Position numbers and translations under genes: made by a program. Positions 35,933 through 46,776 of a stretch of DNA of 64,000 nucleotides are shown here, one piece after another (the stretch's first letter is position 1; every line of letters starts with the position of its first letter). Below the pieces are notes generated by a model, which was not told where the DNA came from, did no database searches, and saw only the letters and a program-made list of their open reading frames with translations. This stretch comes from Acanthococcus lagerstroemiae (Eukaryota > Arthropoda > Insecta > Hemiptera > Eriococcidae). Location of the stretch: contig CM063112.1 in assembly GCA_031841125.1 (NCBI GenBank), positions 57,651,722 to 57,715,721 on the forward strand, in the 5' to 3' direction.

Positions 35933-36089
35933 CAGGGGCGGAGCTACGGGGAGGGGGTCTGGACCCCCTGGCATCGGCCGACAGTGTGAAATAATTAAAA
36001 TTTATTCTGGTAATAATAAGTATTACACCTGTAATGTTGTAAAAGTGAAACGAAACCCCCCTTTCATGCCCAGTCTGGCTACGCCACTG
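35933..36089. mobile_element. hAT MITE (157 bp), CAGGGGCGTAGC family
   Basis: Ends CAGGGGCGGAGCTAC and GGCTACGCCACTG are inverted. Flanks TTCCTTCT (35925-35932) and TTCTTTCT (36090-36097) are an 8 bp duplication with one mismatch. Related to 38095-38258 and the fragment at 21738. Confidence 0.8.
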
Positions 36090-36097
36090 TTCTTTCT

Positions 36098-36622
36098 CTT
36101 GTGTGGCTTTAGCTTTCGGTTAAGCCCCCTCACCACGCCTAGGTAGCACCCACAGAGGGGGCCGAGGTGATAGTGAATAATATCTAGTTCGTATTTGTTC
36201 GCCTTTCCGAGGTCGCGGACCACTGTGCGGCGCTGTGTTGTTGACCGTCTTGGTTATACACCAAAGTCTGTGTTTTTTCACGTTTGTGTGGTCCATCGGC
36301 GGAATCATTTGTTCCGTAAACTGCTAATGATTGTAAAACCGGAGTACGCCGGTAGTTCGAAAGCAACGCCTCATAAAATGCCACTTAATTTAACGCAGAC
36401 TGAAATACAATACGTGGACAATCTGTTTTTCGCACGTCAATTCCTTTTTCGTTAATTACTTTTTCCGATATGCGACTGGTGGCCTTCATAAAACGTTTAT
36501 TGTCGGGTATAATGGATTTTTCATTTCGTCATATCGGGTATCTGCATTCTTCAAGTTCTCGAAACTTTGAAGACAGTTGAACGCTGCTTTCTGACCGTTC
36601 GTCGGTTCTTGACAGTTCGGAA
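36098..36622. other. Unassigned, overlapping ORFs on both strands
   Basis: Moderately CpG-rich. Several 60-86 codon frames overlap on both strands (36120-36455), none with a known motif. Nothing is claimed. Confidence 0.35.
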
Positions 36623-36918
36623 AGGCGTACCGGAGAGTTTTTCCTGAAGGGAGGGGGGGGGGGAGCAAAAATCGTGAGTCACAACTGACTCAACTCAAAA
36701 TTTCCAAGTATCAAGGAGGGAAAACCTTTTTGACTTGTTAGATTTTCTCAACTTCTCAACTCAATTCCCAAGTATCAAAGCAAATAAAAACACTTTTTTG
36801 ACTTGTTGGATTTTTTCTAACTTCGTCTGACTGAAATGGTAAATTTTCCCAACTGCTGAGTGAAAAGTTCCTATAGCGGAGGTAAGTTCCTCCTACCCCT
36901 CCTATCGGTACGTCCCTG
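36623..36918 (-). repeat. CAGGGACGTACC-type MITE-like repeat, copy 3 (inverted)
   Basis: Minus-strand copy. The outer end at 36918 reads CAGGGACGTACCGATAGG on the minus strand; the other end is GGCGTACCGGAGAG near 36624. Contains a G run at 36650-36663 and the shared body. Confidence 0.75.
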
Positions 36919-37759
36919 TCGAAAACTTTAGCTTCGAAGTCCCAAAATTCCTTAAGTGAACTCATATTGGCTCCTCAGTGGCTACACCATCTGCGACAGT
37001 ATGGACAACCTACACATTGTACACTTTATTGTATAAGCATCGGGTATTCGTTTTCCTGGCATTCTTCAACCCCGGAAGTGCCATTCCCGATGGTTATAAT
37101 AGTTGGAACCTCGATACTAAATAATCGTTTCATTCGACTAATGATCGCAATTAACCGTCCATTTTCAACGTTAATTCTCCATTGTAATACAATCGATTTG
37201 TAAAAATTCGAGTAACGTCGTATTCTCGGTGACAACTCATAACAAGCCGGAAGGCGAAATTCCCGTAGAGTGCGTACGTTCAATTTTATGCCCTCGTCGC
37301 TAATTTAGCGCAGCTACTGAGAAATTCACTCGAACTCTCACTCCGGAGGGCCGTGTAGTGAACCACAATGTACTCAGTCCGTTAATATTAGAGAGAGGAA
37401 AAATACACACGAATGTTACAAGTTACAACCTCCGAAATGTTGCCAACGCGCTCGCATCCAGCTCACCGAATAGTTTTATAATCGAATCGATCGTAAAATT
37501 TCTCGAGAAAATGTACAATCGTCCCGCACGATGACTGTAAAGGAATTTTTACGATCTGCGTGTTTTTGTTTCCGGATAAATGACTCGCTTTGCCTCGAAA
37601 TCCCGCATTTTCACTGGTCCATGTACAGGAGATGACTGTTGTAAAACAAACTGCACGAGCCAGGGCTGGATTAAGCCTTTGAAGTCCTCGGGTCCAGAGA
37701 GTATAACAGCCCCCTGTCTATGTCCGGATTACTGAAAATGTTTTCGGGTTTGTCTCAAT
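36919..37759. other. Relatively CpG-rich stretch without a recognised gene
   Basis: CpG is frequent at 37060-37640. The ORF 36967-37203 and its antisense have no known motif. A hAT-like start CAGGGCTGGATTAAGCC at 37661 has no matching right end in view. Confidence 0.35.
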
Positions 37760-38094
37760 TGTTGATCACAGTGTCCTGGCGGGGCTCGAGTTCTCATCAG
37801 ATCATAGGGCAGGGAGATGCGTAGTGAGAATACCGGACAGGCCGAAAATGAGAGGGTACAGGAAGGAAGAAGGGAAAGTGAGCATGAAGGCGGTAATCAA
37901 TCTCGGTACACAGAGAAGACGAAGCAAGGAGCTATATGGAGGCAGGATTTGCGCAGAAAGCAAAGATACTCGGGGACCTGCAAGTTCAGGAACGCTATAA
38001 CCTGTCCGAAAGCGTTACCTTTGAGACGATGAAGAGATTCAGCAGGGGGAGAGTACAGGAAACAACGGACGACAAGCTTTCAGTGACAACCAAG

Positions 38095-38258
38095 CAGGGG
38101 CGTAGCGTCGGGGGGTACGTACTACGTACCCCTTCAATATTTTTACATTAAGTTATAGTAAAGGAATATCGTTTTTTATCTACCTCGGTAATAATTCAAG
38201 CTAAATTTTCTCTAGTGGATTGCCCCCCCCCAATCATGTTGAGCACGCTACGCCTGTG
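38095..38258. mobile_element. hAT MITE (164 bp) inside the RTE
   Basis: Begins CAGGGGCGTAGCG, ends CGCTACGCCTGTG, and is flanked by a perfect 8 bp duplication CAACCAAG (38087-38094 and 38259-38266). It interrupts the RTE linker between codons. Confidence 0.9.
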
Positions 38259-38390
38259 CAACCAAGGATCTTATCAGGAAAAGAGAGGAAATAAGGAAAT
38301 TGGAAAATAAAAGCGCGGCACAGAAGATTGAATGGATGGAGTTACAGAAGTTGGTCAGGAAGGAAATTCGAAAAGACTGTAGGAGCTTCG

Positions 38391-38572
38391 TTTAAACCGC
38401 GACACACAGATGATTGCAAAAATAAAGAGGGCTCAGCACTGGCTGAGAATCCCTCTACCAAATTATTGTAAATAGTACACATATATTTAATTTGTACCAT
38501 TATGTAAATTTTTAGAGCTCTGATAGCTGGTAAAATTGTATAATAAAACCTTCAAAAAAAAAAACAAAAAAA
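38391..38572 (+). mobile_element. Short poly(A)-tailed retro-insert in the RTE
   Basis: Starts TTTAAACCGCGACACAC, has AATAAAACCTTC then an A-rich tail, and is flanked by CTTCG on both sides (38386-38390, 38573-38577). Consistent with a 5'-truncated non-LTR or SINE copy placed by target-primed reverse transcription. The source family is unknown. Confidence 0.65.
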
Positions 38573-39054
38573 CTTCGAGAACGGGAAAACTAGAAAGATC
38601 ATTGAGGGTACATGGTCAAGGCAGAAGATGAAAAGAGAACTACTGTGCTACGGGAAACAGCCGTAGGATTATTCGATTGGCAGGGCCGGCAACTTCTGTA
38701 TAGCGTGTGTAGCGAATGCTACCCATATGGGAAATTTCATGTGTAGCGAAATGGCAACACCGAGGAAATTATTGGTACAACTGGAGGTCTGCATAAAGAG
38801 AAGCTTCAGCTTTCACTTCGCGAAAGTTCAGTGCAAGCTGCAGAGTGTATGCATAAAAAAAGTGAAAAGGAAGCTTGTGCTCAGGAGTGAGATCGTTTGC
38901 TTCGGGAAAAAGGTTTCCTTTCGAGTTGTATGCGTACAGAGAGGAGTGTTAACTTCAAAACTGAAGCTATCGCTCGCGAAAAAATGCATCCAGTCCCGAG
39001 TAGACGTCTTTTCGAAAAACACGTGTAGTTATCATTCATCTTCGAGAAGATTCC

Positions 39055-41400
39055 TTTGATTTCTGAAGATAATTTTCGAGGAATTTTATCGAAAATATTG
39101 AGGAAAAATTACCGATCATTTTCGAAGAATTTCATCGGACATCACTGAGAAAAATCTCCGAAGATTTCAGGAGAATTTTGTTGAAAATTTTAAGGAAAAT
39201 CTCCAACGATACGAAAGGATTTTATAGGAAATCATCGAGAAATATCTCTGATGATTTTTGAAGCATTTCTTCAGGAGAAAGGTTCGATAATTTCCGGAGA
39301 TTTTCATCGGAAATTTTTAGAATAAATTACCGATGATTTCGGAAGAATTTTATCGGAAATGTTCGGGGAAAATCTCCGATGATTTCCAAGAAATCTATCT
39401 CTGATAATTTCCGGAGGATTTCATGAAAATAGAAAATCTCCAACGTTTTCCGAAGAAATTCTTCAAAAATCTTCCGATAATTTTTAAAGAATTTTATCAA
39501 AAATATTTTGAAAAAATCCGATGGTTTTTGAAGAATTTTAATCAGCAATCATCAGGCCAAAGAATAATTTCATTGGAAATCTTCCAGTAGAATTTCCAAT
39601 GATTTTAAACGAATTTCATCGGTCATTTTTGGGAAAAAATTCAAAACATTTCCGAAGAATCCCGAGAATTTTCAATGTTTCCAAAAAAATCTGTATATTA
39701 AAAGAAACTAATACGAGTTCGTCCAGCCGTTCTATCCGGCCGATTTGCTGTATTTTTTTTTAATATAAGGTATTTATATGTAGATATGTCATCAAGTATT
39801 GGAATTCACCTAATTTTGACCCTACTTAAATTATACTCAAACGCGACTTAATTCATGATTTTTCCAAGCTTTTCCTCCACTCAAAGATCTATATCTCAGG
39901 TTCTAATTGAGGTAAAGAATTTGTTCTGCTACAAGAACACTCACTGGATCAAAACCTTTCATTTGATCTTGTGACCTTTCAAATCAGTTGAGTCTGAGGA
40001 CAGTTGTGAGTGGACATTCAACTTCACTTGTTATAATTTTAGAAGGGAAAAAATGATAGATTAAAGTAAAATAAATAAAAAACACTTGCTTCATTCTGAT
40101 TGGCTCTCAGCTTCAGCCATTATACTACCAATTAACAACTAATGCTGCGGAGCAGCACGGGTCTTCTAGTTTTTATTAAAATCCTTTGAGAAAATTTCCC
40201 GATAACTCTTAAATAGGAATTATTCGGGGGAAAATTCCGATAGTTTTTGAAGAATTTTATCGAAAATCTTCAGGAAAAATCTCCGATGATTTCCAATGAA
40301 TGATTTCATTGGAAATCAAGAAGAATCTCCGATGATTTTTAAGGAATTTTATCGGAAATTTTTGGGGGAAAATTCCGGTAATTAACGAAAAATCTCGTAG
40401 GAAGTCTTTAGGAAAAAATTGTCAATGTTTTCCAAAACATTTCATCAAAATTCACCGAGAAAATTATCTGATAATTTTTGAAGGATTTTATAGGAAATAC
40501 ATATGTAGAGAGATATTCGGGGGAGAAACTCCAATAGTTTTTGAAGAATTTTATCAAAAATCTTTAGGGGAAATGTTCGATGATCTTCGAAGAATTTCAT
40601 CGGGAATCTTCGAGAAGAATCTCCGATGATTTATAAGGAATTTCATCGGGAATTTTTCGGAGAAAATACCAATTCCCGAAGAATTGAAACTATTCCACTC
40701 ATACGATGGGATCAGAGATTTTCCCCAAAGATTTTTCGGAAATCGTTGGAAATTTTTTTTGAAGATTTCCAATGGCATTTTTTTTGAAATTATCGGAGTT
40801 TTTTTCAAATTTTTTCTATAAAACTCTTCGGAAATTGTGGGCTAATTTCATCGAAAATCTTCGGGAAATATCTCTGATTCTATCGCATGAGTGGAAAGGA
40901 GTCTCAATTCTTCGGAAATTATCGATTTTCCCCCACCGATGAAATTCCTTACAAATCATCGGAGATTCTTCTCGAAGATTTCCAATAAAATTATTCTCTG
41001 GAAATCATCGGAGATTTTTCCTGAAGATTTTCGATAAAATTCTTCCAGAAACCATCGGAGTTTTCTCCCCAACTATTTCCGATGAAATTCTTCATAAATT
41101 ATTGGAAAATTTTCCTGAAGATTTTTGAAAAAATCCTTTGGAAAACACTGGAAATTTTCTCTGAAGATTTCCGATGAAACTCTCAGGAAAAGATTTCAGA
41201 AAAAAATTCTCCTGAAAACATCAGAGATTTTCCTCAATGATGTCCGATGAAATTCTTCGAAAATGATCGGAAATTTTTCTCTAATATTTTCGTTAAAATT
41301 CTTCGGAAATTATTTTTGGAAATCAAAGGAATCTTCTCGAAGATTTCTGATGAAATTCTTCGGAAATCATCGGAGATTTTTGTCGAAAATTATTTCATCG
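39055..41400. repeat. Degenerate TTCCGAAGAATTTCATCGG array with inversion centre
   Basis: About 40 imperfect units of 45-60 bp based on GATTTCCGAAGAATTTCATC, GGAAATCTTCGAGAAAAATC. Left of about 40800 the units run mostly in one sense; to the right they run in the reverse complement (GATGAAATTCTTCGGAAATC). Mirror-image markers CCACTCATACGATGGGATC (40695) and GATTCTATCGCATGAGTGG (40878) set the centre near 40790. All ORFs here are repeat artefacts. Confidence 0.85.
39690..40169 (+). mobile_element. Non-autonomous Helitron (480 bp)
   Basis: Starts TCTGTATATTAAAAG and ends with the hairpin TGCTGCGGAGCAGCA followed by CGGGTCTTCTAG. It is inserted between A (39689) and T (40170). The TC start, 3' stem-loop, CTAG end and A/T target are the Helitron signature. 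No Rep/helicase is encoded. Confidence 0.88.
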
Positions 41401-42426
41401 TTTTGTACATTTGGTACGTTTTAAACCTGTACACCACCATCATCTTTGACTTCGCTTCTTTGAATGATTTTTGATTTAGAAGAAGTTTCTTGGACACGTT
41501 CGTCGGCTGGCAACAATCTGAACAAACGTTGATATCTTTGAAGCACCCTCTTTATTTTGTGAAGCATCCGCTTTGAAGTGAAAGAGAAAGCTTATGCATA
41601 CGGATTGACGCAAAACCTCAAATTTCTATCTTTTCCTTCGGAGCGAAGGCTCTCACTCCGCTCTTTTGCTCCAACGTTAAAACTTAATTTTTATGCATAC
41701 GGCCTAATGATTCGATAATAAACTGGTTTCGTGTAAAATCAGTGTTGTTTTTTTCGCTACACATGGGATTATGAAAAGTTGCCGGCCCTGTCGATAAGAA
41801 AGGAAAGAGAGTAACAAATAGAGAGGAAGTCTTGAAAGAAGTTACAAAATTCTACTTGAATCTGTACGGCGACAATAGCGAAGCAAGCATGGAGGAGGAA
41901 GCAGAGAGGGACCCAACCGAGCGCTTTCCCAGAGGCAAGGAACCGTTCCCTCCAATTTTAAAATACGAAATAGAAAGAACCTCAAAAAAGTTGAAAATTG
42001 GTAAGGCACCAGGACCAGATGGGATAGAAAACAAAATACTGAAAATGTTCTGGAAAACTGTGGCCGAACCCATATGACACTACTCTTTAATCGTATACCA
42101 GAACAGTGGAGGCTGGCCGAGATAATCTTTCTTCACAAAAAGGGAGATAAGTACCAGCTGGATAACCATAGACCAATAAGTCTCCTCCATACGTGCAAGA
42201 TATTTATGAACATATTAAAGAACAGAATCTATTCGCAACTAGAGGAGGCACAGCCGGTCGAGCAGGCAGGTTTTAGGAGGGGTTTCTCTACAACCGATCA
42301 CATTCACACACTAATTTCTGAAAAAATCAAGAACATATCAAATTGAACTACCCTTAGTGTTTGTTGACTTCTGTAAAGTGTTCGATACGGTGAACCACAA
42401 ATTCTTACGGAAAACACTATGATGTA

Positions 42427-42871
42427 GACTGTATTGCATTTAGTTTCCACTCTGATCGATGTAGCTCTAATTTTGTCTGTTCTTTTCAAACTTAAAATGC
42501 TCCTCTCCATTCCTCTTTGCGTGGCCACCAGCCTCATGGTCTGAGCCTGTGTGAGGGACCACATCTGGGCCCCATACATTAGTATAGGCAGAACGCATAC
42601 TTCCGGCAGTCTCATCTTCGATGAGGTTTTCAGATTGCCCTTAAAAATCGACTCCAAGACCCAATAGTCTTTCCATGCCTGGCTAATTCTCTTTTCTACC
42701 TCTTTACTCATTTTTTCTTCAAACGGATATAATTTGACCGAGATACGTGAATCCATCAACTGATTCCAGAACTTCATCTCCCACCGTGATTTGGCCTCCG
42801 GTACGGTTGCTCATTACCTTAGTTTTGGATATTGTAACGAACTTCGCACTAAAAGACGCACCAACTGTGGA
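42427..42871 (-). pseudogene. RTE C-terminal region, minus copy (3' half)
   Basis: On the minus strand: ISKTKVMSNRTGGQITVGDE, VDGFTYLGQI, EKRISQAWKDYWVLESIFKG, then CVLPILMYGAQMWSLTQAQT. This is the thumb and C-terminal part of an RTE reverse transcriptase with small frame breaks. The missing upstream part continues at 45400-46460, beyond the MULE. It abuts the plus RTE copy at 42425 tail to tail. Confidence 0.85.
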
Positions 42872-43127
42872 AGGCTGCAACGCGTTTGGGCGAATTTAGG
42901 GGAAGTGGAATGCTTTTGGGCGAGTTTTTGCAATGGATTTGGGCGACCCTTTTCGAATATATCCATGGTAGTATACCAAATAGAATTCTGGCTTTGAGGT
43001 TACAAATTTTTCACTTTCAAAGCTTTTCTGGGTGGATTTGAGACTCTATCACTCGACAGACCAGCATTCGGCTAATTGAAATAATTGGAACGATATTTTT
43101 CTCAAAAATATTAATGCAAATTTGATA

Positions 43128-44330
43128 TTAAAACAAAATACACGTACAGGACATGGTTTTCAATAAAAAAAAAAGAAACAATATAGGGGAAACTGTTGTA
43201 CCTTGATAACAATGTACCTTGAAACACTTGAAATATCTCGACGTGGTGCTGCTCTCTGGTGGCGGTTTTTTGGTTGTGGAAACTAGTGTTACGTTCTCAG
43301 AGATGAACTTACTTTCCAACCTTACTCCTCATTATCTTGTACTAGTTGCGACATGTCACATCAAAAAGTAAAGCTTTTTTTTTTTTAATTTCCATGTATT
43401 GCGACTTATACAAATTTAGTATAATTATTTTGGTACTGTCATAAAATAGACTCCTCTTAGCTACTTTTCTGATGTTCACATTATATGAATCGATGCGGTG
43501 TGTCCCCAAATTGGGTCATCTTCATTATTTGACCTACCATTGTACCTTGGAACAACACCTACTTGTGTACCTTGGAACGTGTAAAATGCGATCTCAAATT
43601 GCATCGTGTACCTTAAAACCGGAAAAAATTCAAATAAAATTCGATAATATTAGCTTAGTTTCTAAAATTATTATCAATTCTGTATTTATCTTAGGTATGC
43701 CGCAAAGTAACGGAAGCTCATTTTTCAGTTTTTGATTTTGTAATTTTTATTTTGTTCATTGGTTCTGTAATGGAAGCATTTTCTTCAACTTACCACAGCT
43801 TATTTCAGCAATTCAGCTAACTGAGGAAACTAAAACCACTATTTCTGATCTACTTTTCAAGGCACCCGAGGTATGTTTCAAGGTACACGAGGTGATGTTT
43901 CAAGGTACAATAAGGGTGTTGTGCCTTGGAACAAATTTTGAAAATTTTTAATTCAAATTGTAGGGTTTCAGTTTATCGTAAATTTGAGATCAACCTAACC
44001 ATTTGAAGCGTTTTTACCAGTACGTTCATCCTATGTGCTTCAATTTTACTTTCAGTCTCTCAAAACTGAGAAAATGGAGATCAAAGTTTTTTGTTCCAAG
44101 GTACAACAGTTTCCCCTACAACTGGCAGGTAAAATCGATTAATATACGCATGAATCGTGTACAATTGAGTAAAGTGACATGGGACGAAACTAAAAGTGCC
44201 ATCTCCAAAAACAACATCACTTTGACAAAGCATTTGCAAGTTACGTGGAGTAGTGAAAAGAGCCAAAGTTCGATTCTCACCGACGAAGCAAAATTTACCT
44301 CAATTTTCATGATATGTCAAAGAAGACTGC
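43128..44330 (-). pseudogene. MULE transposase fragment, split by a MITE
   Basis: On the minus strand 44330-44119 reads LALFTTPRNLQMLCQSDVVF, then GDGTFSFVPCHFTQLYTIHA and FYLPVV. This is the conserved W-x-x-D-G-T-F...F-x-Q-L-Y-T-I-H block of MULE transposases containing the first catalytic Asp. The frame is then broken by the MITE and seems to resume near 43183 (FLLKTMSCTC). Later catalytic residues were not found. Confidence 0.75.
43186..44116. mobile_element. TA-flanked pogo-like MITE (931 bp), GTACCTTG motif
   Basis: Ends GGGGAAACTGTTGTACCTTG and CAAGGTACAACAGTTTCCCC are perfect 20 bp inverted repeats. TA flanks at 43184-43185 and 44117-44118. The phrase GTACCTTGRAAC recurs at least eight times near both ends and in both orientations. 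No transposase is seen. Confidence 0.9.
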
Positions 44331-44506
44331 ATATGATACAATTGCTCTAATGCCTCCTCCGTACTTTGAGGAATTTTTGGATTTTTTTTTTCTCTGGCTC
44401 GATATACAGCTTCTCTCATCAATTTCATATCGGAATGAACAAAATCCTCTTGAATACATGAATGACTCACTTGTTGTAATTCTTTTCTAATAATTTTATT
44501 TGGTCT

Positions 44507-44791
44507 TTAATGAATAGTGTCTACAGCCTTTCTCTTAACAGCTGCTCTTACAGACTGCACAGCTATTTGATGCTCAGTTGTTGGATCGTGATTATGGCTC
44601 TTACCATTTGTTTCTAATACTGAATTGACTGCGGTATCGATCACTACACTGGCCAAACATTTTTTATTAGTACAACGAAATCTGAAATTTCCATTGGCCA
44701 AAGTATTTGATTTTGTGAATTTAAATTTGTCAATTACAACACATACTACACCACGGTTAGTTTCAAAAATTGAATCAATTGTCACATCCAT
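44507..44791 (-). pseudogene. FLYWCH-type zinc finger at the MULE N-terminus
   Basis: A 94-residue minus frame: FKFTKSNTLANGNFRFRCTN, then KKCLASVVIDT and NGKSHNHDP. The pattern F-x-C-x4-C...H-x-H matches FLYWCH zinc fingers, which commonly precede MULE transposase domains in animals. The fragment ends before the transposase core at 44330. Confidence 0.8.
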
Positions 44792-45094
44792 AATTGATAA
44801 ACGTATTTACGTAATGCCACTTTCAAGACTGATCGGTTTAAAATAGATGTTCAGAGTACCTATAGAAGAGGAGAAACACTATTTCTTTTATCTTCAAGAC
44901 GTGTTCCAGCAAGTTGAGATTATATTTTGTACTCGCCAAAAGCATTGATCAACTTCGTTTATCAGTCGCCTAAAACCATTGCGACTTATTTAGACTATTT
45001 TCGTCTACTCGCCCAAATCCATTGCAGCCCTATGGGATAACGACGTTTATTCCACTACGAACATACGAACACGCTAAAACGCTAATCACAGTTG

Positions 45095-45247
45095 CAGGGC
45101 CGTATACAAGGGGGGTTAGGGGTCTGACCCCCCCTGGGTACGGCCATGTGCTTAAGAATTCAGGAAAAATGCGGCTCTCCGAAACATTAGAAACCCCATA
45201 TGTTCGGTCACCCCCTCCCTCGCGCCATATTCCTGGATACGGCACTG
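45095..45247. mobile_element. hAT MITE (153 bp), CAG-CCGTAT family, copy 2
   Basis: Starts CAGGGCCGTATAC and ends GGATACGGCACTG. Flanks CACAGTTG (45087-45094) and CACAGTAG (45248-45255) are an 8 bp duplication with one mismatch. Same family as 11211-11366. Confidence 0.85.
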
Positions 45248-45399
45248 CACAGTAGTAAAATCGCTTTGAAAACGCACAATTTATCACATACAAAACTAGA
45301 CCATACAGCGGCGGCCAGCGGTCTTTAACCTGGCATTATCGGTGAAACTCTTTATCGCTCTCTTCATCAATCTTCTATTCTCTTGTTCGAAACGTGTCG

Positions 45400-46460
45400 A
45401 TCGTTCTTCACTTATCTCGAATGTTCGGGAATATTCGCCGCTATTTCGAGTTCTGCTCTTCTGCTTTCTTCCACCACGTTATCGAGCATCTGTTGAGCTT
45501 CCCCTCTGTCACCACTTACTGAAACGATATCATCTGCGAGTCTCAAGTAATTAAGATTCCCCTTTTTTGCCCAGTTCAGTTTCCGAGGTTTGGTGACGGG
45601 GGTCTCCTCGATATACTCCTCTATGTGGTCTAGAGATGGGGCCAGCCATACCAATTTTACATACGCATGTGTATTGCGGTATAGACCCTAATTAGTTTTG
45701 CATTTACTTCCTTGGTCATGTAAGGCGCCCCATAGGTACTCGTGGTCCACGGTATCAAATGCTTTGCAGAAGTCTACAAATACCAAATTAAATTCTACCT
45801 GATATGCTTTTGCTTTTTCTATTAGTTGCTTGAGTGTATGTATGTGATCGGTCGTGACGTATCCCTTCCTAAGACCTACTTACTCGACATGCTGGGCGCT
45901 ATCCAACTGGGAGCAGATTCTGTTTTTTAATACTTTTATGAATTCTTTGTTTATGTTGGAGGAGAGACTGATCGGCCTATAGTTATTCAACTGGTTGTTG
46001 TCACCTTTTTTTTATCTCTGATTTTTTCAATTGACTCGGAATCACCTCCTCCTCAATGATGCGGTTGAACAGCCTAATTAGCGGCTCTGCCATTTCATCT
46101 GCAAACTCTTTCAGTGTTATGTTGTCCATCCCATCAGGGCCTGGTGCTCTCAGTACCAATTTTCAAATTCGTGAGCATGGCCTCCACCTCGCATTTTAAT
46201 ATATACGGCACTGTGTGGCCATACTTGTACGCGGACCTCCTTGATACATCCGGTAGTATATCGTACAACTCTTTGTAGAAATTCTTGGCTTCTTTCAGGA
46301 TGTCGCCCCTGGTTGTAACTCTTGCTCATTTCTTGTTCAGCAGCCCCACGGTTATAGCTCACTTTTCAGCTTCTTAGATGACCGCGTACTTTCGATAATC
46401 TCTTGTACTTTCCTGTCCTCGAATTTCCTGTACAGTCATTCCTAATTTCTTTCCTTCTAT
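45400..46460 (-). pseudogene. RTE reverse transcriptase, minus copy (5' half)
   Basis: On the minus strand, in order: MAEPLIRLFNRIIEEEVIP, KKGD then LNNYRPISLS, VTTDHIHTLKQLIEKAKAYQ, LVFVDFCKAFDTVDHEYLWG, then NLNYLRLADDIVSVSGD and EAQQMLDNVVEESRRAELEI. The LADD motif is the catalytic YxDD-equivalent. Several frameshifts and stops make it inactive. It is interrupted after the ELEI region by about 2.5 kb including the MULE, then continues at 42871. Confidence 0.88.
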
Positions 46461-46776
46461 AGCATTATGCACTTCAAACAGTCCGATCTGTAAGTCTTGA
46501 ATAAGTCTGGCAAAGTATAGGGAAAACTTCAAACTTTGGCTACTAATAGAAAAGTGATAAGCTGATAACGTCTTTGCTGACTAAATTATGCAGTTTAAAA
46601 TAGTTGTCATATTTTCCATCCCCTCCACCACCCATCGGTAAAGTGGTCACGCTAAGGGAACCTCCTATTATTATTCAACTGTTTGCCTCCAAATGTTAGT
46701 TCTGTCGACTTTACAATCTTCGATATAGGACAAATGTTATATTATTCACCATCATAGGCTTGGATATCAATTTCAG

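Larger units (their letters stand above)
38681..41790. mobile_element. Non-autonomous hAT element (3.1 kb) filled with TTCGG palindromic repeats
   Basis: Ends CAGGGCCGGCAACTT and AAGTTGCCGGCCCTG form a perfect 15 bp inverted repeat. Flanks TCGATTGG (38673-38680) and TCGATAAG (41791-41798) resemble a diverged 8 bp duplication, and keeping only one restores the RTE frame. Subterminal TGTGTAGCG / CGCTACACATGGG is inverted too. No transposase is seen. A small relative is at 51326-51502. A Helitron is inserted inside. Confidence 0.85.
37760..42425 (+). mobile_element. RTE-type non-LTR retrotransposon, plus copy, with three insertions
   Basis: The endonuclease C-terminal motif SSDHRAGRCVVRIP is at about 37790. 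A linker follows, ending LSVTTK at 38094 and resuming DLIRKREEIRKLENKS at 38267. Reverse transcriptase resumes at 41799: KKGKRVTNREEVLKEV, GKAPGPDGIENKIL, LHKKGDKYQLDNHRPISLL, QAGFRRGFSTTDHIHTL, LPLVFVDFCKVFDTVNHKF. Insertions are a hAT MITE (38095-38258), a poly(A)-tailed insert (38391-38572) and a 3.1 kb hAT (38681-41790). Removing each with one target duplication restores the frame at each joint. The copy ends abruptly near 42425, without finger/thumb or 3' end. Confidence 0.9.
42871..45032 (-). mobile_element. MULE (Mutator-like) transposon inserted in the minus RTE copy
   Basis: The ends are inverted over about 75 bp with gaps: GGCTGCAACGCGTTTGGGCG on the left and, read inverted, GGCTGCAATGGATTTGGGCG on the right, with ATGCTTTTGGGCGAG and ATGCTTTTGGCGAGT further in. 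It encodes FLYWCH and MULE transposase pieces on the minus strand. The target duplication is unclear. A TA-flanked MITE (43186-44116) sits inside it. Confidence 0.75.

Noticed and set aside
38727..39059. 110-residue basic ORF at the left end of the 3.1 kb hAT
   Set aside because: It lies in subterminal repeat sequence and has no transposase motif.
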